A DNA stretch of 64,000 nucleotides from Alistipes senegalensis. GTDB lineage: Bacteria > Pseudomonadota > Gammaproteobacteria > Burkholderiales > Burkholderiaceae_D. A model generated the notes under the pieces. It was not told the DNA's origin, ran no database searches, and was given only the letters and a program-made list of their open reading frames with translations. The stretch covers positions 134,697-198,696 of the forward strand of contig JAMPER010000001.1 in assembly GCA_023664945.1 (NCBI GenBank), written 5' to 3'. A program made the position numbers and the translations under genes. Positions 29,001-36,946 of the stretch are shown here, one piece after another; the first letter of the stretch is position 1, and every line of letters begins with the position of its first letter.

Positions 29001-29455
29001 CCTACACCGTCCTGACAGGCGACACCACCGACAGGGCAGGCGCCATCCGCGCCTTCCAGGAAGGCAAAGTACCGCTCTTTCTCATCAGCCTAAAAGCCGG
29101 CGGCGTGGGGCTCAACCTCACCGCGGCAGACACCGTCATCCACTACGACCCCTGGTGGAACCCCGCCGTGGAAAACCAGGCCACCGACCGCGCCTGGCGC
29201 ATCGGGCAAGACAAGCCCGTCTTCGTCTATAAACTCATCGCCCGCGGCACCCTTGAAGAAAAAATCCAGGAATTGCAGCACAAAAAAGCGGATCTTGCCG
29301 ATGCCATCCTCTCCACCGGCGAAGTCCAGGGTGTGCAAATCACCCCGGAAGACCTGCAAGCCATCTTTGAGCCGCTGGCCGATGCCGAAGACGAACCCGA
29401 ACACCCCGAAGCCGCATCCCGCACAGGCGGGCGTACGGCCCCTTCGCCGAAATAG
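26021..29455 (+). CDS. SWIM zinc-finger SNF2 family DEAD/DEAH-box helicase
   Basis: The protein has 1,144 residues from ATG 26,021. The N-terminus carries a SWIM zinc-finger (CTCEAHTNCQH, C-x-C-x(n)-C-x-H). The C-terminal half is a complete SNF2 ATPase: motif I DDMGLGKTLQT, motif II LDESQYIK (a DESQ variant of DEAH), motif III LTGTPLEN, and the helicase C domain with LFLISLKAGGVGLNLTAADT and ATDRAWRIGQ. Such proteins are DNA translocases that remodel protein-DNA complexes, sometimes within defense systems. It is divergent from tex (165 bases), and the next gene follows after 16 bases. Confidence 0.93.
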   Translation: MNFTQEDIQKQFDKAAYQAGEQSARTDQVKQIQLAANLIRSQVKGPGNQVFQQNIFLKSTVRGLLFQGTCTCEAHTNCQHVAAVLLTVLRRKKTAAQAVSAPVASWLQRVKGALFGQAAPASLQPAEEPEEPDEKLLYLLSPDASDKRTFLGICRARCKPGGQIAAAAAIADPQALLTDPPNYLRPEDSDSIRLFIAMRGGNSLPGQHLAEPRGPIGAQLLRILTDRKQLMWTNAMDDIGKGLIFPLRAAPAREARLTWQETGQTLRLAWEFAPLPEEAENRKKARKQRIDYILPTDPPWYMDNLTCGELLLPGGNTGMAARDVQELIAQAPPVPARDKAAVSRLLLVQGLAGLIPPPEPVKETVRTDISPVPVLRLGSIAHRTAGETAQPAWHDYIQLLFDYDGQQVFHGSPVPVMRLHGTGVERIERDTQKETAFFNTLADAGFIRKTTPAHPHQTPETLYLPSQADWMRFTSAILPELEKQGWKTEKMPEYRYDIAEIEDWYASISEGKKEAAKDWFSLELGIVVNKKRISLLPLLVALIRTAPEEFDPKKLAEKPDEEALLTVLPDGVRVALPWGRIKPILRTLGELYFAGRTGNETAIRLHTLDSPRLAELTRELPLHWLNGSRLLEMGARLAEFDGVAKVTPPKTLRASLRDYQLEGLSWMQFLREYELAGILADDMGLGKTLQTLSHILLEKEAGRLTKPALVVAPTSLMSNWQEEAARFAPELKVLLLQGKDRMKLFGHIEQYDLVLTTYALLPRDEQALQEHEYHLLILDESQYIKNIRSKAAQIATTLRARHRLCLTGTPLENHLGELWSQFHFLLPGLLGNEKIFNSEFRHPIEKLADDNRKALLTRRIRPFLLRRTKDKVANELPPKTEMIRHVDLTSIQRDIYETVRLSMDKKIRDEIAKKGVAKSQIMILDALLKLRQVCCDPRLLRGGANRKAAASAKLAALMEMVDELMLEKRRILIFSQFTSMLALIETELKARNIPYTVLTGDTTDRAGAIRAFQEGKVPLFLISLKAGGVGLNLTAADTVIHYDPWWNPAVENQATDRAWRIGQDKPVFVYKLIARGTLEEKIQELQHKKADLADAILSTGEVQGVQITPEDLQAIFEPLADAEDEPEHPEAASRTGGRTAPSPK

Positions 29456-29471
29456 GGAAAAAACCCCCGCC

Positions 29472-30929
29472 ATGACAGCAGCGCCGCGCATGACAAAAGA
29501 GGAACTTCTCAAGAGGCTGCGCAGCGTCGAATGGGACGACTTCGAAGTCAAGGCAGCCAAATCCGACCTGCCAAAAAATATTTGGGAAACCGTCAGCGCT
29601 TTTTCAAACTGCTCCGGCGGATGGATTGTGCTTGGCATCAGGCAATCAGGCCGTGTATTTGAAATTACCGGCACAGACAACATCGAAAAACTCGAACAGG
29701 ATTTCTTCAGTGCGCTGCGCTCCGGAAAATTCAACGTCCCCCTGTTCGCCATTCCCCACCGCTACGAAATTGGCGGCAAAAATATCCTTGCTTTCTACCT
29801 CCCGTCGTGCGAAACAAAACCAGTCTATTTCGGCAAACCGGAAAATACCTTCATCCGTATGGGCAGCGGAGACCAGCGCGCCACCCCGCAGGAAGTCATG
29901 GCCATGCTGCGGGATCAATCATTCGGCATACAATCGCAAAAAACCATTTCCGGCACGCATATCGACATGCTCAACCGCGACTCGCTGCAAGATTTTCGTC
30001 GTGAAGTACGCCATTGGGGACTGGCTCCCCATCTGGATAACGTCAGCGATGACGCATTTTGCCGCGAAACCGGTATCACCGGGCACACAGGAGAACTGAC
30101 CTACGGCGGGCTGATTATGCTCGGGAAAACCCCCTTCACCTTTACCTACATCCCGACATTTTGCGCCGACTATGTCGAAATTCCCGGTACCGGCGAAAAA
30201 GCCATGACAAACCGTTACAACTACCGCATTCCGGAACAGGCCAACCTTTGGGAAGCCTTCCATATTATCTCGCGCCGCCTGCGCACCCTGGTCAATACTC
30301 CCATGACCGGCATAAATGAACGCGGACAATCCGTGGAAGACCGGTCAGCATACGCCATCCTTCGCGAAGCGCTGGCCAACCAGATGGCGCACGCCGACCA
30401 CTTCAGCCCACGTCGCAGCTGTATCCATGTCTTTGACGACCGCATTGAATTCATCAACCCTGGTGGCATGCCAAAACCGTTGGCTGAAATGGAACGTTCT
30501 TTTGATTCCCAGCCGCGCAACCCCGTCATTTCCAAACTTTTCCGCCTGGCCAAACTCGCTGAAAATCTCGGTTATGGCCTGAAAAAACTTAAAAGTTGGC
30601 AAGCTGTTACCGGATTTCCCATGCGCATTGAAACAACTGTCGATGCAGTCAAAGTCATTTTTGACCTCAAAAACGGGCACAAGGCAAATGATGAGGCTAA
30701 AAATGAGGCTAAAAATGAGGCTAAAAATGAGGCTAAAAACCTCCCCGTGCGCCAGGCCAGGATACTGGAACTGGTAAAAGCCTCCCCCGCTATCAGCTTG
30801 GACAAAATAGCCGAAACACTCGGGGTCAGTCCCGCTACAGTTGACCGCGAAATCGCCAAAATGGCGCACCTGTTAAAGCGTGTTGGCCCCAAAAAAGGCG
30901 GCCGCTGGGAAATTATCCCGCCGGCATAA
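29472..30929 (+). CDS. AlbA_2 / ATPase-like / HTH protein (Schlafen AlbA_2 family)
   Basis: From ATG 29,472 the product has 485 residues; a second ATG at 29,490 is also possible. The N-terminus is an AlbA_2 domain (WDDFEVKAAKSDLPKN, SGGWIVLGI), found in many bacterial transcription and defense proteins. The middle is an ATPase-like region (AILREALANQMAHADH, DRIEFINPGGMP, NPVISKLFRLA). The C-terminus is a winged-helix type reader of DNA (ISLDKIAETLGVSPATVDRE). A four-unit 12-base repeat encodes AKNE repeats as a linker before the HTH. It starts 16 bases after the SNF2 gene, so the two may be one operon. Base composition is lower in GC than its neighbours. Confidence 0.85.
   Translation: MTAAPRMTKEELLKRLRSVEWDDFEVKAAKSDLPKNIWETVSAFSNCSGGWIVLGIRQSGRVFEITGTDNIEKLEQDFFSALRSGKFNVPLFAIPHRYEIGGKNILAFYLPSCETKPVYFGKPENTFIRMGSGDQRATPQEVMAMLRDQSFGIQSQKTISGTHIDMLNRDSLQDFRREVRHWGLAPHLDNVSDDAFCRETGITGHTGELTYGGLIMLGKTPFTFTYIPTFCADYVEIPGTGEKAMTNRYNYRIPEQANLWEAFHIISRRLRTLVNTPMTGINERGQSVEDRSAYAILREALANQMAHADHFSPRRSCIHVFDDRIEFINPGGMPKPLAEMERSFDSQPRNPVISKLFRLAKLAENLGYGLKKLKSWQAVTGFPMRIETTVDAVKVIFDLKNGHKANDEAKNEAKNEAKNEAKNLPVRQARILELVKASPAISLDKIAETLGVSPATVDREIAKMAHLLKRVGPKKGGRWEIIPPA
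30690..30737 (+). repeat. Four tandem 12-base repeats inside the AlbA_2 gene
   Basis: Four consecutive 12-base units of AATGAGGCTAAA (first begins GATG) encode A-K-N-E repeats. Twelve is a multiple of three, so a change in unit number would lengthen or shorten the linker before the HTH without breaking the frame. Confidence 0.85.
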
Positions 30930-31511
30930 CCCACCCGGCCAGCCTTCCCGTGCGCCTGCCGGAAAATCCTGCTCCACCCGCAACGTGGTTCAATGCGGCA
31001 CTTATCTGCTCCCGGCATGTCTTGAGGTCGTAATCATCCTGCTGCCCGGCCAAAAGGCCGCGCTGGTGCCAAAGTACCGTGCCAGCCGCAAGGCAGTATC
31101 TGCTGTCACGCGGCGCTTTTCACGCACGATGTCGTTTACTATCCCCTCCCTGGTGGTAACCGGCTATGGGGACATCCCGCGCCACACCCTGTTTCTGTTG
31201 CGAAAAAGAAACAGGCAAGCGCACCGTCAGCATCCGTTACCTGTCACGAACATTATCCGAAAGGGCGCGCATGAACAAAATTGACAAGGCGGTATGAAAA
31301 GGTATTGCAAGACGAATTTACTGCCTGCGAGAACACCAGGCGTCACGAGGCAAGGTTAAAAGCGTGCGGGCATCAACAAAGCGCAGGTTTTATGGAGCAG
31401 CTGATTCCAATGGAAACAAATAAAAAACGCCAGCTGATTTTGGCCTTCCCGGCCCAACATTCAGCCGCCATTTCAACAAATCTGGCAAAGAACAAATAAT
31501 GAAAATGCTTT
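30930..31511. other. 582-base interval without an intact gene, containing a higBA relic
   Basis: No plausible complete gene is present. Short ORFs on the plus strand (for example 31,281-31,499) show no domain and no good ribosome site. The minus strand at 30,965-31,240 holds the remains of a higBA-like module. From 31,250 to 31,511 I see only AT-richer, non-coding-looking sequence. Confidence 0.6.
30965..31240 (-). pseudogene. higBA-like toxin-antitoxin relic
   Basis: Reading leftward, 31,145-31,050 encodes VNDIVREKRRVTADTALRLA then RYFGTSAAFW, the core of HigA-type XRE antitoxins. A one-base shift in the run of G at about 31,045 moves the rest of HigA (QQDDYDLKTCREQISAALN) to another frame. 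Immediately upstream, 31,144-31,203 encodes ARDVPIAGYHQGG, which resembles the last residues of HigB/RelE-like toxins. The start of HigA (about 35 residues) and most of HigB are missing. An internal deletion and a frameshift are the simplest explanation. HigA is confident; HigB is tentative. Confidence 0.62.
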
Positions 31512-32267
31512 TCAACTCCGGAAAAACAAAATACCAACCAGTACCAGAAGCAACACCGCGCTGAACACAGCAAGCGCATTAATTATCTTTTTATGCGTCC
31601 TGCGCTTGCCTGCGCGCCACAGGTACATGTCAGGATGAACCATATTAAAAGAAAGTTCACTTTTTGCATTGTTTTTGTACTGCAATAATTCCGGATAACG
31701 GCTTAAAGCCTCTTCATTACAGTAAATAAGCATATTGCTTTTATACCATACAGCAACATGCTGCTCATCCTGTATCTTTGGGCGGATGGCATCAAAAGCA
31801 TAATAACCCTGCGCCCTAAATAACCCGGCCCAATAGTCCTGCCATTGTTCATTGACATGATTTTTTCCTCCCTGAAACGGGATCGCGGCAGAAAAAAGCA
31901 CGACAGGGGACAAATTTGTCAGTTCTTTTACAAACGACCTTGCCCTTGCCTCCGGCAAATGTTCGGCAACTTCCAGAGATACGGCCAAATCAAATTTTCC
32001 GCTGGCATGGATTTCACGTGATAAATCTCCCGGGATGAAAAAGTCCGGTTTTATATGCAACATATTCCTGTTTACATAATTGCCATCTATCCCCAATATT
32101 TTGCAGCCATACTCCTCAAACACCGATAACCAGGTTCCCACGCCGCAACCAATATCGATGACACTGCCCGGTTTAAACATATCCATCACGATGGGGACAA
32201 TAACGTCAGCAGACAGGCGCGAACCCGTCATTTGTTTTTTATAAAACTTTTCACTGTATATCATCAT
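31512..32267 (-). CDS. SAM-dependent methyltransferase with C-terminal membrane anchor
   Basis: The 251-residue protein has a class I methyltransferase fold. Motif I is VIDIGCGVGTWLSVFEE and the acidic residue after strand 2 is in LGIDGNY. Motif IV-like FDLAVSLEVAEHLPEARA follows. This pattern is common in Methyltransf_23 proteins acting on small molecules, lipids or sugars. The last 25 residues are a single hydrophobic segment (ALAVFSAVLLLVLVGILFF) after a basic run (KRRTHKK), so the enzyme is probably tail-anchored with its active site in the cytoplasm. It is divergent from the XRE gene at 32,440 and shares its regulatory region. Confidence 0.78.
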   Translation of the reverse strand: MMIYSEKFYKKQMTGSRLSADVIVPIVMDMFKPGSVIDIGCGVGTWLSVFEEYGCKILGIDGNYVNRNMLHIKPDFFIPGDLSREIHASGKFDLAVSLEVAEHLPEARARSFVKELTNLSPVVLFSAAIPFQGGKNHVNEQWQDYWAGLFRAQGYYAFDAIRPKIQDEQHVAVWYKSNMLIYCNEEALSRYPELLQYKNNAKSELSFNMVHPDMYLWRAGKRRTHKKIINALAVFSAVLLLVLVGILFFRS

Positions 32268-32364
32268 TGTTATTCCATGCTGGCAATTCAGCCCGCAGTT
32301 GCCCCGCCCCTTCGAGGACCATTGTTTTAGCAGCTTTCCTTCGCCGCCATTTACGGTGCCAGCA

Positions 32365-32417
32365 AAATACTACGATAAACGTAGTATTTGAGGCAAGAAA
32401 AAACTACGAACATCGTA
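32365..32417. promoter_or_regulatory. Two operator-like dyads between the methyltransferase and XRE genes
   Basis: The first dyad is AATACTACG-ATAAA-CGTAGTATT (32,365-32,387), perfect over nine bases. The second is TACGA-ACA-TCGTA (32,405-32,417). They share TACGA-N3-(A/T)CGTA and their centres lie 35 bases apart. The XRE start is 23 bases further on. Autorepression by the XRE protein is the natural inference. Confidence 0.7.
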
Positions 32418-32439
32418 ACGCTACGGAAAGTGAGCCACG

Positions 32440-32835
32440 ATGTCGCAGAAAAACAAGGCTTCAAAAAACATATTTTCCCGCCGCCTGAAAGAAGCCCGGC
32501 AAAAGGCAGGGCTGTCTCAAAAACGGTTGGGAATTGCGGCGGGCATAGATGAATTTGTGGCAAGCACCCGAATCAACCGGTATGAACAAGGCGTCCATGA
32601 ACCGGATGTGAAAACCGCCTCCAGACTGGCAAAAGTATTGAAAGTACCGCTGGCATACCTGTTTGCGGAAGACGACCAGCTTGCAACGATAATTCTCGAA
32701 TTCGACCATTTGGCACAAAAAGAGCTTACCGAGACGACAGCGTTGCTTTTGCTTTGGAAACAATTGCCCCCACAGGACAGAAAGCAGCTGATCTCCCAGC
32801 TGCAAAGCATGACGGAAACATTACCGGCGCAATGA
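32440..32835 (+). CDS. XRE family transcriptional regulator
   Basis: The 131-residue protein carries an N-terminal Cro/C1-type helix-turn-helix: RRLKEARQKAGLSQKRLGIA, then STRINRYEQGVHEPDVKTA. The order LSQ...G...S..Y..G...P is the classic repressor pattern. The C-terminal third is helical (QLPPQDRKQLISQLQSM), probably for dimer contact. Two dyads sit just upstream of the start, so it probably controls itself and perhaps the divergent methyltransferase. Confidence 0.85.
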   Translation: MSQKNKASKNIFSRRLKEARQKAGLSQKRLGIAAGIDEFVASTRINRYEQGVHEPDVKTASRLAKVLKVPLAYLFAEDDQLATIILEFDHLAQKELTETTALLLLWKQLPPQDRKQLISQLQSMTETLPAQ

Positions 32836-32989
32836 GCTGATACCTGTTCAGAAATTGAACGCCCGAAAATGCCCCCCGCAAACCCACAGCGAAGTGCAGG
32901 AAAACAAGCGGCATAAATCCCAAACAAAAAAACCGCTTCCTGCCCGGCAAAGGCAAAAAGCGGTTTTATCAGAAACGCCGGGAAACCCG

Positions 32990-33514
32990 TTATTTCTTCT
33001 TCGCCTTGGAAGCAGGCGCAGCCGGGGCAGCGCCATGGTCAATCAGGCTCCTTAACATCCAGGCATTCTTTTCATGCACCTGCATCCGCTGGGTCAGCAA
33101 ATCTGCCGTCGGGTCATCGCCTGCCGCATCCGCCAACGCCATCACTTCACGGCTCAGGCGGCTCACCGTTTCCGAACCCGCCAGCACATCGCGAATCATG
33201 TCTTCCGCACTGGGAACACCCTCCAGCTCCTTGATCGTCGCCAGTTTCAGATACTCCTTCAGCGTACCCGGAGCCGGAAAACCCAGCGAGCGGATACGTT
33301 CGGCAATCGCATCCATTGCCGTCCACAGCTCAGTATATTGTTCCTCAAACATTACATGCAGCGTCTGGAACATCGGCCCCTTCACATTCCAGTGGTAATT
33401 ATGCGTTTTCACATACAGCAAAAAACTTTCCGCCAGCACGCGGGAAAGCCCGTTGCTGATATTTTCCCTATCCTTGGCGCTCATGCCAATGTTGATTGCC
33501 GGAACTGCCGTCAT
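32990..33514 (-). CDS. dps: Dps family DNA-protecting ferritin
   Basis: The 174-residue protein forms a dodecamer that oxidises Fe(II) with hydrogen peroxide and stores iron, protecting DNA. The ferroxidase ligands are visible: His in HNYHWNVKGPMF, the second His in QTLHVMFEEQY (with Glu where E. coli has Asp67), and Asp and Glu in AMDAIAERI. The C-terminus (APAAPASKAKKK) is lysine-rich and could bind DNA, a role the N-terminus plays in E. coli Dps. A ribosome site GAAGGAGA precedes the ATG. OxyR control is common but no clear site was identified. Confidence 0.95.
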   Translation of the reverse strand: MTAVPAINIGMSAKDRENISNGLSRVLAESFLLYVKTHNYHWNVKGPMFQTLHVMFEEQYTELWTAMDAIAERIRSLGFPAPGTLKEYLKLATIKELEGVPSAEDMIRDVLAGSETVSRLSREVMALADAAGDDPTADLLTQRMQVHEKNAWMLRSLIDHGAAPAAPASKAKKK

Positions 33515-33641
33515 GTTATTTCTCCTTCACAGATCATTTATTATCAACAGCCAAAAACACCGGCAAAAACAGCCGGTTTCCGTTCATTCCCGGCCGGTTG
33601 TGCCTGCCGGATTATTGTACCCCGATTTGAAAAATGCTTCC

Positions 33642-35477
33642 TCACAAGCAAAACGCCTCCGGCTGTTCCGGCGCCGCGCCCTCCTCCCGGTGCTGCTTCA
33701 TCCACATGCGCCAGTAAACGCCCCTGGCAGCCAGCAGCGCCCTATGCGTGCCGGACTCCACAATCCGCCCCTTCTCCAGCACCAGAATCTGCCCGGCATC
33801 GGCAATCGTGGAAAGCCGGTGGGCAATCACCAGCACCGTCCGGTTCTCCGAGGCCGCCTTCATCCGGGCCTGCACCACCTGCTCCGACTGGCTGTCCAGC
33901 GCTGAAGTTGCCTCGTCAAACACCAGAATCCGGGGATTTTTCAAAAGCATCCGCGCAATTGCCACCCGCTGTTTTTCCCCGCCGGAAAGCTTCAGCCCCC
34001 GTTCGCCCACAACCGTGTCATACCCCTGCGGCAGGCTTTCGATAAAATCATGGATATAAGCCGCCTTTGCCGCCGCCACCATTTCCGCTTTTGACGCGCC
34101 CGGCCGCCCGTAAAGAATATTGTAGCCAACCGTCTCATGAAACAGCACCGTATCCTGCGGCACCATGCCAATCTGCCGCCTGAGCGAATCCTGCGTCACA
34201 CAGCGCACATCCTGCCCGTCAACCGTAATCGCGCCAGCGCCCACATCATAAAACCGGTAAAGCAGCCTGGATAACGTCGATTTTCCCGAACCGCTGGGGC
34301 CGACTATCGCCGTTGTCGTTCCCGCCGGCACCGTAAAACTCACCCCAGACAAAATCTGCCGGTTGGGCTCATACGCAAAATCCACGCCGGAAAAACGGAT
34401 TTCCCCTCCCCTTGCCTCAAGCGGCCCCGCGCCCGGCCTGTCCGTCACCTCCGGCTCTTGCCCCAGCAGCAAAAACATCCGCTCCATATCCGCCAGATTC
34501 TGCCGGATTTCCCGGTAAACCACCCCCAGAAAATTCAGCGGCAGATAAAGCTGCACCATAAAGGCATTCACCAGCACCAGATCGCCCAGCGACATCGCCC
34601 CGCCCGCCACCGCATCCACCGCAAACCACAACATCAGCGTCACTGCCGCCGCCACAATCAGCGCCTGCCCCGTGTTTAACACCGACAAGGCATATTGCGA
34701 GCGCAGCGCCGCCTCTTCATACTGCCGCAAATTTTCGTCATAGCGCGCCGCCTCATGCGCCTCATTATTGAAATACTTTACCGTCTCATAATTGATCAGC
34801 GAATCCACCGCACAGGTATGCGCCTTCGCATTCAACGCATTCATCTGCCGCCTCAGGCCGGTTCGCCAGTTCGTCACCCAAACGGTGTATCCCGCATAAG
34901 CCGCCAGCGCCGCTGCAGCAATCACCGTAAAGCCGGTATCATAATGAAACGCCAGATACCCCAACACCAGCACAATCTCCACCAACGTCGGCAACACATT
35001 GAAAAGCGTATAGGTAATCAGCGAAAGCATTCCCCGCGTGCCGCGCTCAATATCATGGGTAATGCCGCCCGTCTGCCGGTTCAGGTGAAACCTGAGCGAC
35101 AACGTATGCAGCCGCCGGAAAACCTCAAGCGCGGCTGCCCGCACCGCCTGCTGCGTCACCCTGGCAAAAAACAGTTCCCGGCACTCGGTAAAAAGCGAAG
35201 CCAAAAGCTTCATCGCGCCATAGGCCAGCACCAGCGAAAACGGCACAGCCAGCCACACCCGCGAATCATCAGGAAAAGGAAGCGCAAGCGTATCCACCAA
35301 TTCCTTTAGCACCACCGGCACGCCCATCCCCGCCACCTTGGCCAGAATGAGGAAAAAAAGTGAAAACCCCACCCGCCATTTTTCTGCCCGGAGATAGGAA
35401 AGAAAAAAAGCAAACGTCCGCCAGCCGCTTTGCAGTTTTGTGGAAGGCCGGGGAGAAAAAGTCCGAAGTGCGCTCAT
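33642..35477 (-). CDS. ABC exporter of the Atm1/HMT1 type
   Basis: From ATG 35,477 the protein has 611 residues, one half-transporter with membrane domain and ATPase fused. Six membrane helices occupy about residues 40-330, with YAGYTVWVTNWRTGLRRQMN and NYETVKYFNNEAHE, both characteristic of the Atm1/ABCB7/HMT1 subfamily. The ATPase shows Walker A GPSGSGKSTL, signature LSGGEKQRVAIARML and Walker B ILVFDEATSALD. The homologs export glutathione-linked sulfur or heavy metal complexes, so a glutathione-conjugate substrate is likely but not proven. An alternative start 22 codons upstream adds a polar tail. Confidence 0.9.
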   Translation of the reverse strand: MSALRTFSPRPSTKLQSGWRTFAFFLSYLRAEKWRVGFSLFFLILAKVAGMGVPVVLKELVDTLALPFPDDSRVWLAVPFSLVLAYGAMKLLASLFTECRELFFARVTQQAVRAAALEVFRRLHTLSLRFHLNRQTGGITHDIERGTRGMLSLITYTLFNVLPTLVEIVLVLGYLAFHYDTGFTVIAAAALAAYAGYTVWVTNWRTGLRRQMNALNAKAHTCAVDSLINYETVKYFNNEAHEAARYDENLRQYEEAALRSQYALSVLNTGQALIVAAAVTLMLWFAVDAVAGGAMSLGDLVLVNAFMVQLYLPLNFLGVVYREIRQNLADMERMFLLLGQEPEVTDRPGAGPLEARGGEIRFSGVDFAYEPNRQILSGVSFTVPAGTTTAIVGPSGSGKSTLSRLLYRFYDVGAGAITVDGQDVRCVTQDSLRRQIGMVPQDTVLFHETVGYNILYGRPGASKAEMVAAAKAAYIHDFIESLPQGYDTVVGERGLKLSGGEKQRVAIARMLLKNPRILVFDEATSALDSQSEQVVQARMKAASENRTVLVIAHRLSTIADAGQILVLEKGRIVESGTHRALLAARGVYWRMWMKQHREEGAAPEQPEAFCL

Positions 35478-35702
35478 CAGAAAACAGGAAAACAGCGCGG
35501 GCCGCGCCGCTTCATTATCCCGCAACGTACGCCCTCCAGGCAAAAACCGGCAAGCGTAAACGTACTGTCCTGCGCCTAACCAACCCGGCAGGCAGCCCCT
35601 TGCAGCATCCCCGCGGCATATTGACAGAACAGTATGCCAAATGCCGCCAAACAGGTATGATTTTGCCTGTCAACCGTCAGTCCGCCGAAAAAAGGAACAT
35701 CC

Positions 35703-36242
35703 GTGATACTAGTAGGCATCCTGCAAACCGTCATTGATATGGCAGCCGCCCTCTTCGGCGGGCTGATGCTGCTCCGCTTCTGGCTAACCGTCCAGCGCCT
35801 CCGCCCGCCCATGCAGCTCGGGCAATTTATCTACACCCTCACCAACTGGCTGGCCGGGCCCCTTTCCCGCCTCATCCCCGGCGGATGGGAAAGCTTCATT
35901 GGCGCCGCCCTTTTCGCCCTGGCAGCTGCCATCATCAAATCCCTAGTCATGATCCCGGTCATCATGCCAAAACTCATCCTCATCCTGGCGATAATCAACC
36001 TCGTCAACTGGGTTCTCTACGGCATCATGGGCCTGCTCATCCTCGAAGTCATCTTCAGCTGGGTCAACCCCTACGCCCCGCTCGCCTCCCTGGTCGCCGC
36101 CCTAAACCGGCCATTCCTGACCCCTCTTCGCAAAATCATTCCGCCCATCGCCGGGCTGGATCTGTCCGTCATGGCAGCCTTCATCATCCTGAACATTGCC
36201 GGCCGCTTCCTGCCCGAACTCATCTTCAGGGCACTGGCATGA
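35703..36242 (+). CDS. yggT: YggT family membrane protein
   Basis: The 179-residue protein has two YggT repeats with four to five membrane segments; residues 1-60 include MLLRFWLTVQRLRPP and the C-terminal repeat FSWVNPYAPLASLVAALNRP followed by FLTPLRKIIPPIAGLDLS, a highly conserved motif. The family is associated with cell division, osmotic protection and respiratory complex maturation in different bacteria; exact role unknown. Its stop codon overlaps the start of the DUF167 gene. Confidence 0.92.
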   Translation: MILVGILQTVIDMAAALFGGLMLLRFWLTVQRLRPPMQLGQFIYTLTNWLAGPLSRLIPGGWESFIGAALFALAAAIIKSLVMIPVIMPKLILILAIINLVNWVLYGIMGLLILEVIFSWVNPYAPLASLVAALNRPFLTPLRKIIPPIAGLDLSVMAAFIILNIAGRFLPELIFRALA

Positions 36243-36541
36243 GCAAAGCCTGGCTTTCGGCAACCGCGTCAGGATACCGCCTGGATGTCCAGGTCAGTCC
36301 CAACGGCAAAAAATCGGAAATCCTTGAGGCTTCAGATGACATCCTGCGCATCCGCCTGCAAGCCCCGCCGGTGGACGGCAAAGCCAACGAAGCCCTCATC
36401 CGCTTCGTGGCAGAGCGCTGCGGCCTGCCCAAAAGCCGCATCCGGCTAACGCACGGCCTCTCCAGCCGGAAAAAACGCCTGGCAATCGAAAGCGACAAAT
36501 TAACCCTGCCCGAAATGGAAAAAATCTTCTCTGCCAGCTGA
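36239..36541 (+). CDS. yggU: DUF167 (YggU) family protein
   Basis: The 100-residue product starts four bases inside the yggT stop (ATGA), so the genes are translationally coupled, as in many proteobacteria. The family motif is LRIRLQAPPVDGKANEALIR then FVAERCGLPKSRIRL. The family is often beside yggT and its function is not established. A decayed second copy of this motif region lies at 37,347-37,443. Confidence 0.92.
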   Translation: MSKAWLSATASGYRLDVQVSPNGKKSEILEASDDILRIRLQAPPVDGKANEALIRFVAERCGLPKSRIRLTHGLSSRKKRLAIESDKLTLPEMEKIFSAS

Positions 36542-36556
36542 AGAAAACAAACGGTC

Positions 36557-36946
36557 TCAGCCTCCTTCTCCTTCCTCATGGTTCACAATCCATGCAAGAA
36601 GCGAAACCGTATCCGTTTGTCCTGATGCAACAGACAAAATCACATCAACCAGTTCTTGTTGCGTATAAGCCAGCTCAATTCCGTTCAGCGCCAGAAAAAC
36701 CAGCATGGCATGCGCACCAATCCGCTTGTTACCATCAACAAACGGATGATTCTGGATAATGCCATAACATAGCCGGGCCGCCTTGGCCTGAATAGATGGA
36801 TACATATCCACGCCGCCAAAATGGACAAAAGGCGCCTGCAAGGCAGAAGCCAGCATCCCCTCATCCCGAATACCGGCAGAACCGCCGGTTTTTACAACAA
36901 GTTCTGCATGCAGCCCAATAATCTGCTTTTGAGTCAGGACAATCAT
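36557..36946 (-). CDS. doc: Doc-type Fic-domain toxin
   Basis: The 129-residue protein contains the Fic/Doc motif HPFVDGNKRIGAHA with the catalytic His. Doc toxins phosphorylate elongation factor Tu and so block translation. The C-terminal Fic segment with inhibitory alpha helix is not present, so control rests on the antitoxin. The start overlaps the phd stop by four bases (36,943-36,946), giving coupled translation. Lower GC than neighbouring yggU suggests acquisition. Confidence 0.9.
   Translation of the reverse strand: MIVLTQKQIIGLHAELVVKTGGSAGIRDEGMLASALQAPFVHFGGVDMYPSIQAKAARLCYGIIQNHPFVDGNKRIGAHAMLVFLALNGIELAYTQQELVDVILSVASGQTDTVSLLAWIVNHEEGEGG

Noticed and set aside
30690..30737. CRISPR-like repeat
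   Set aside because: Units are 12 bases, contiguous and coding, without spacers.
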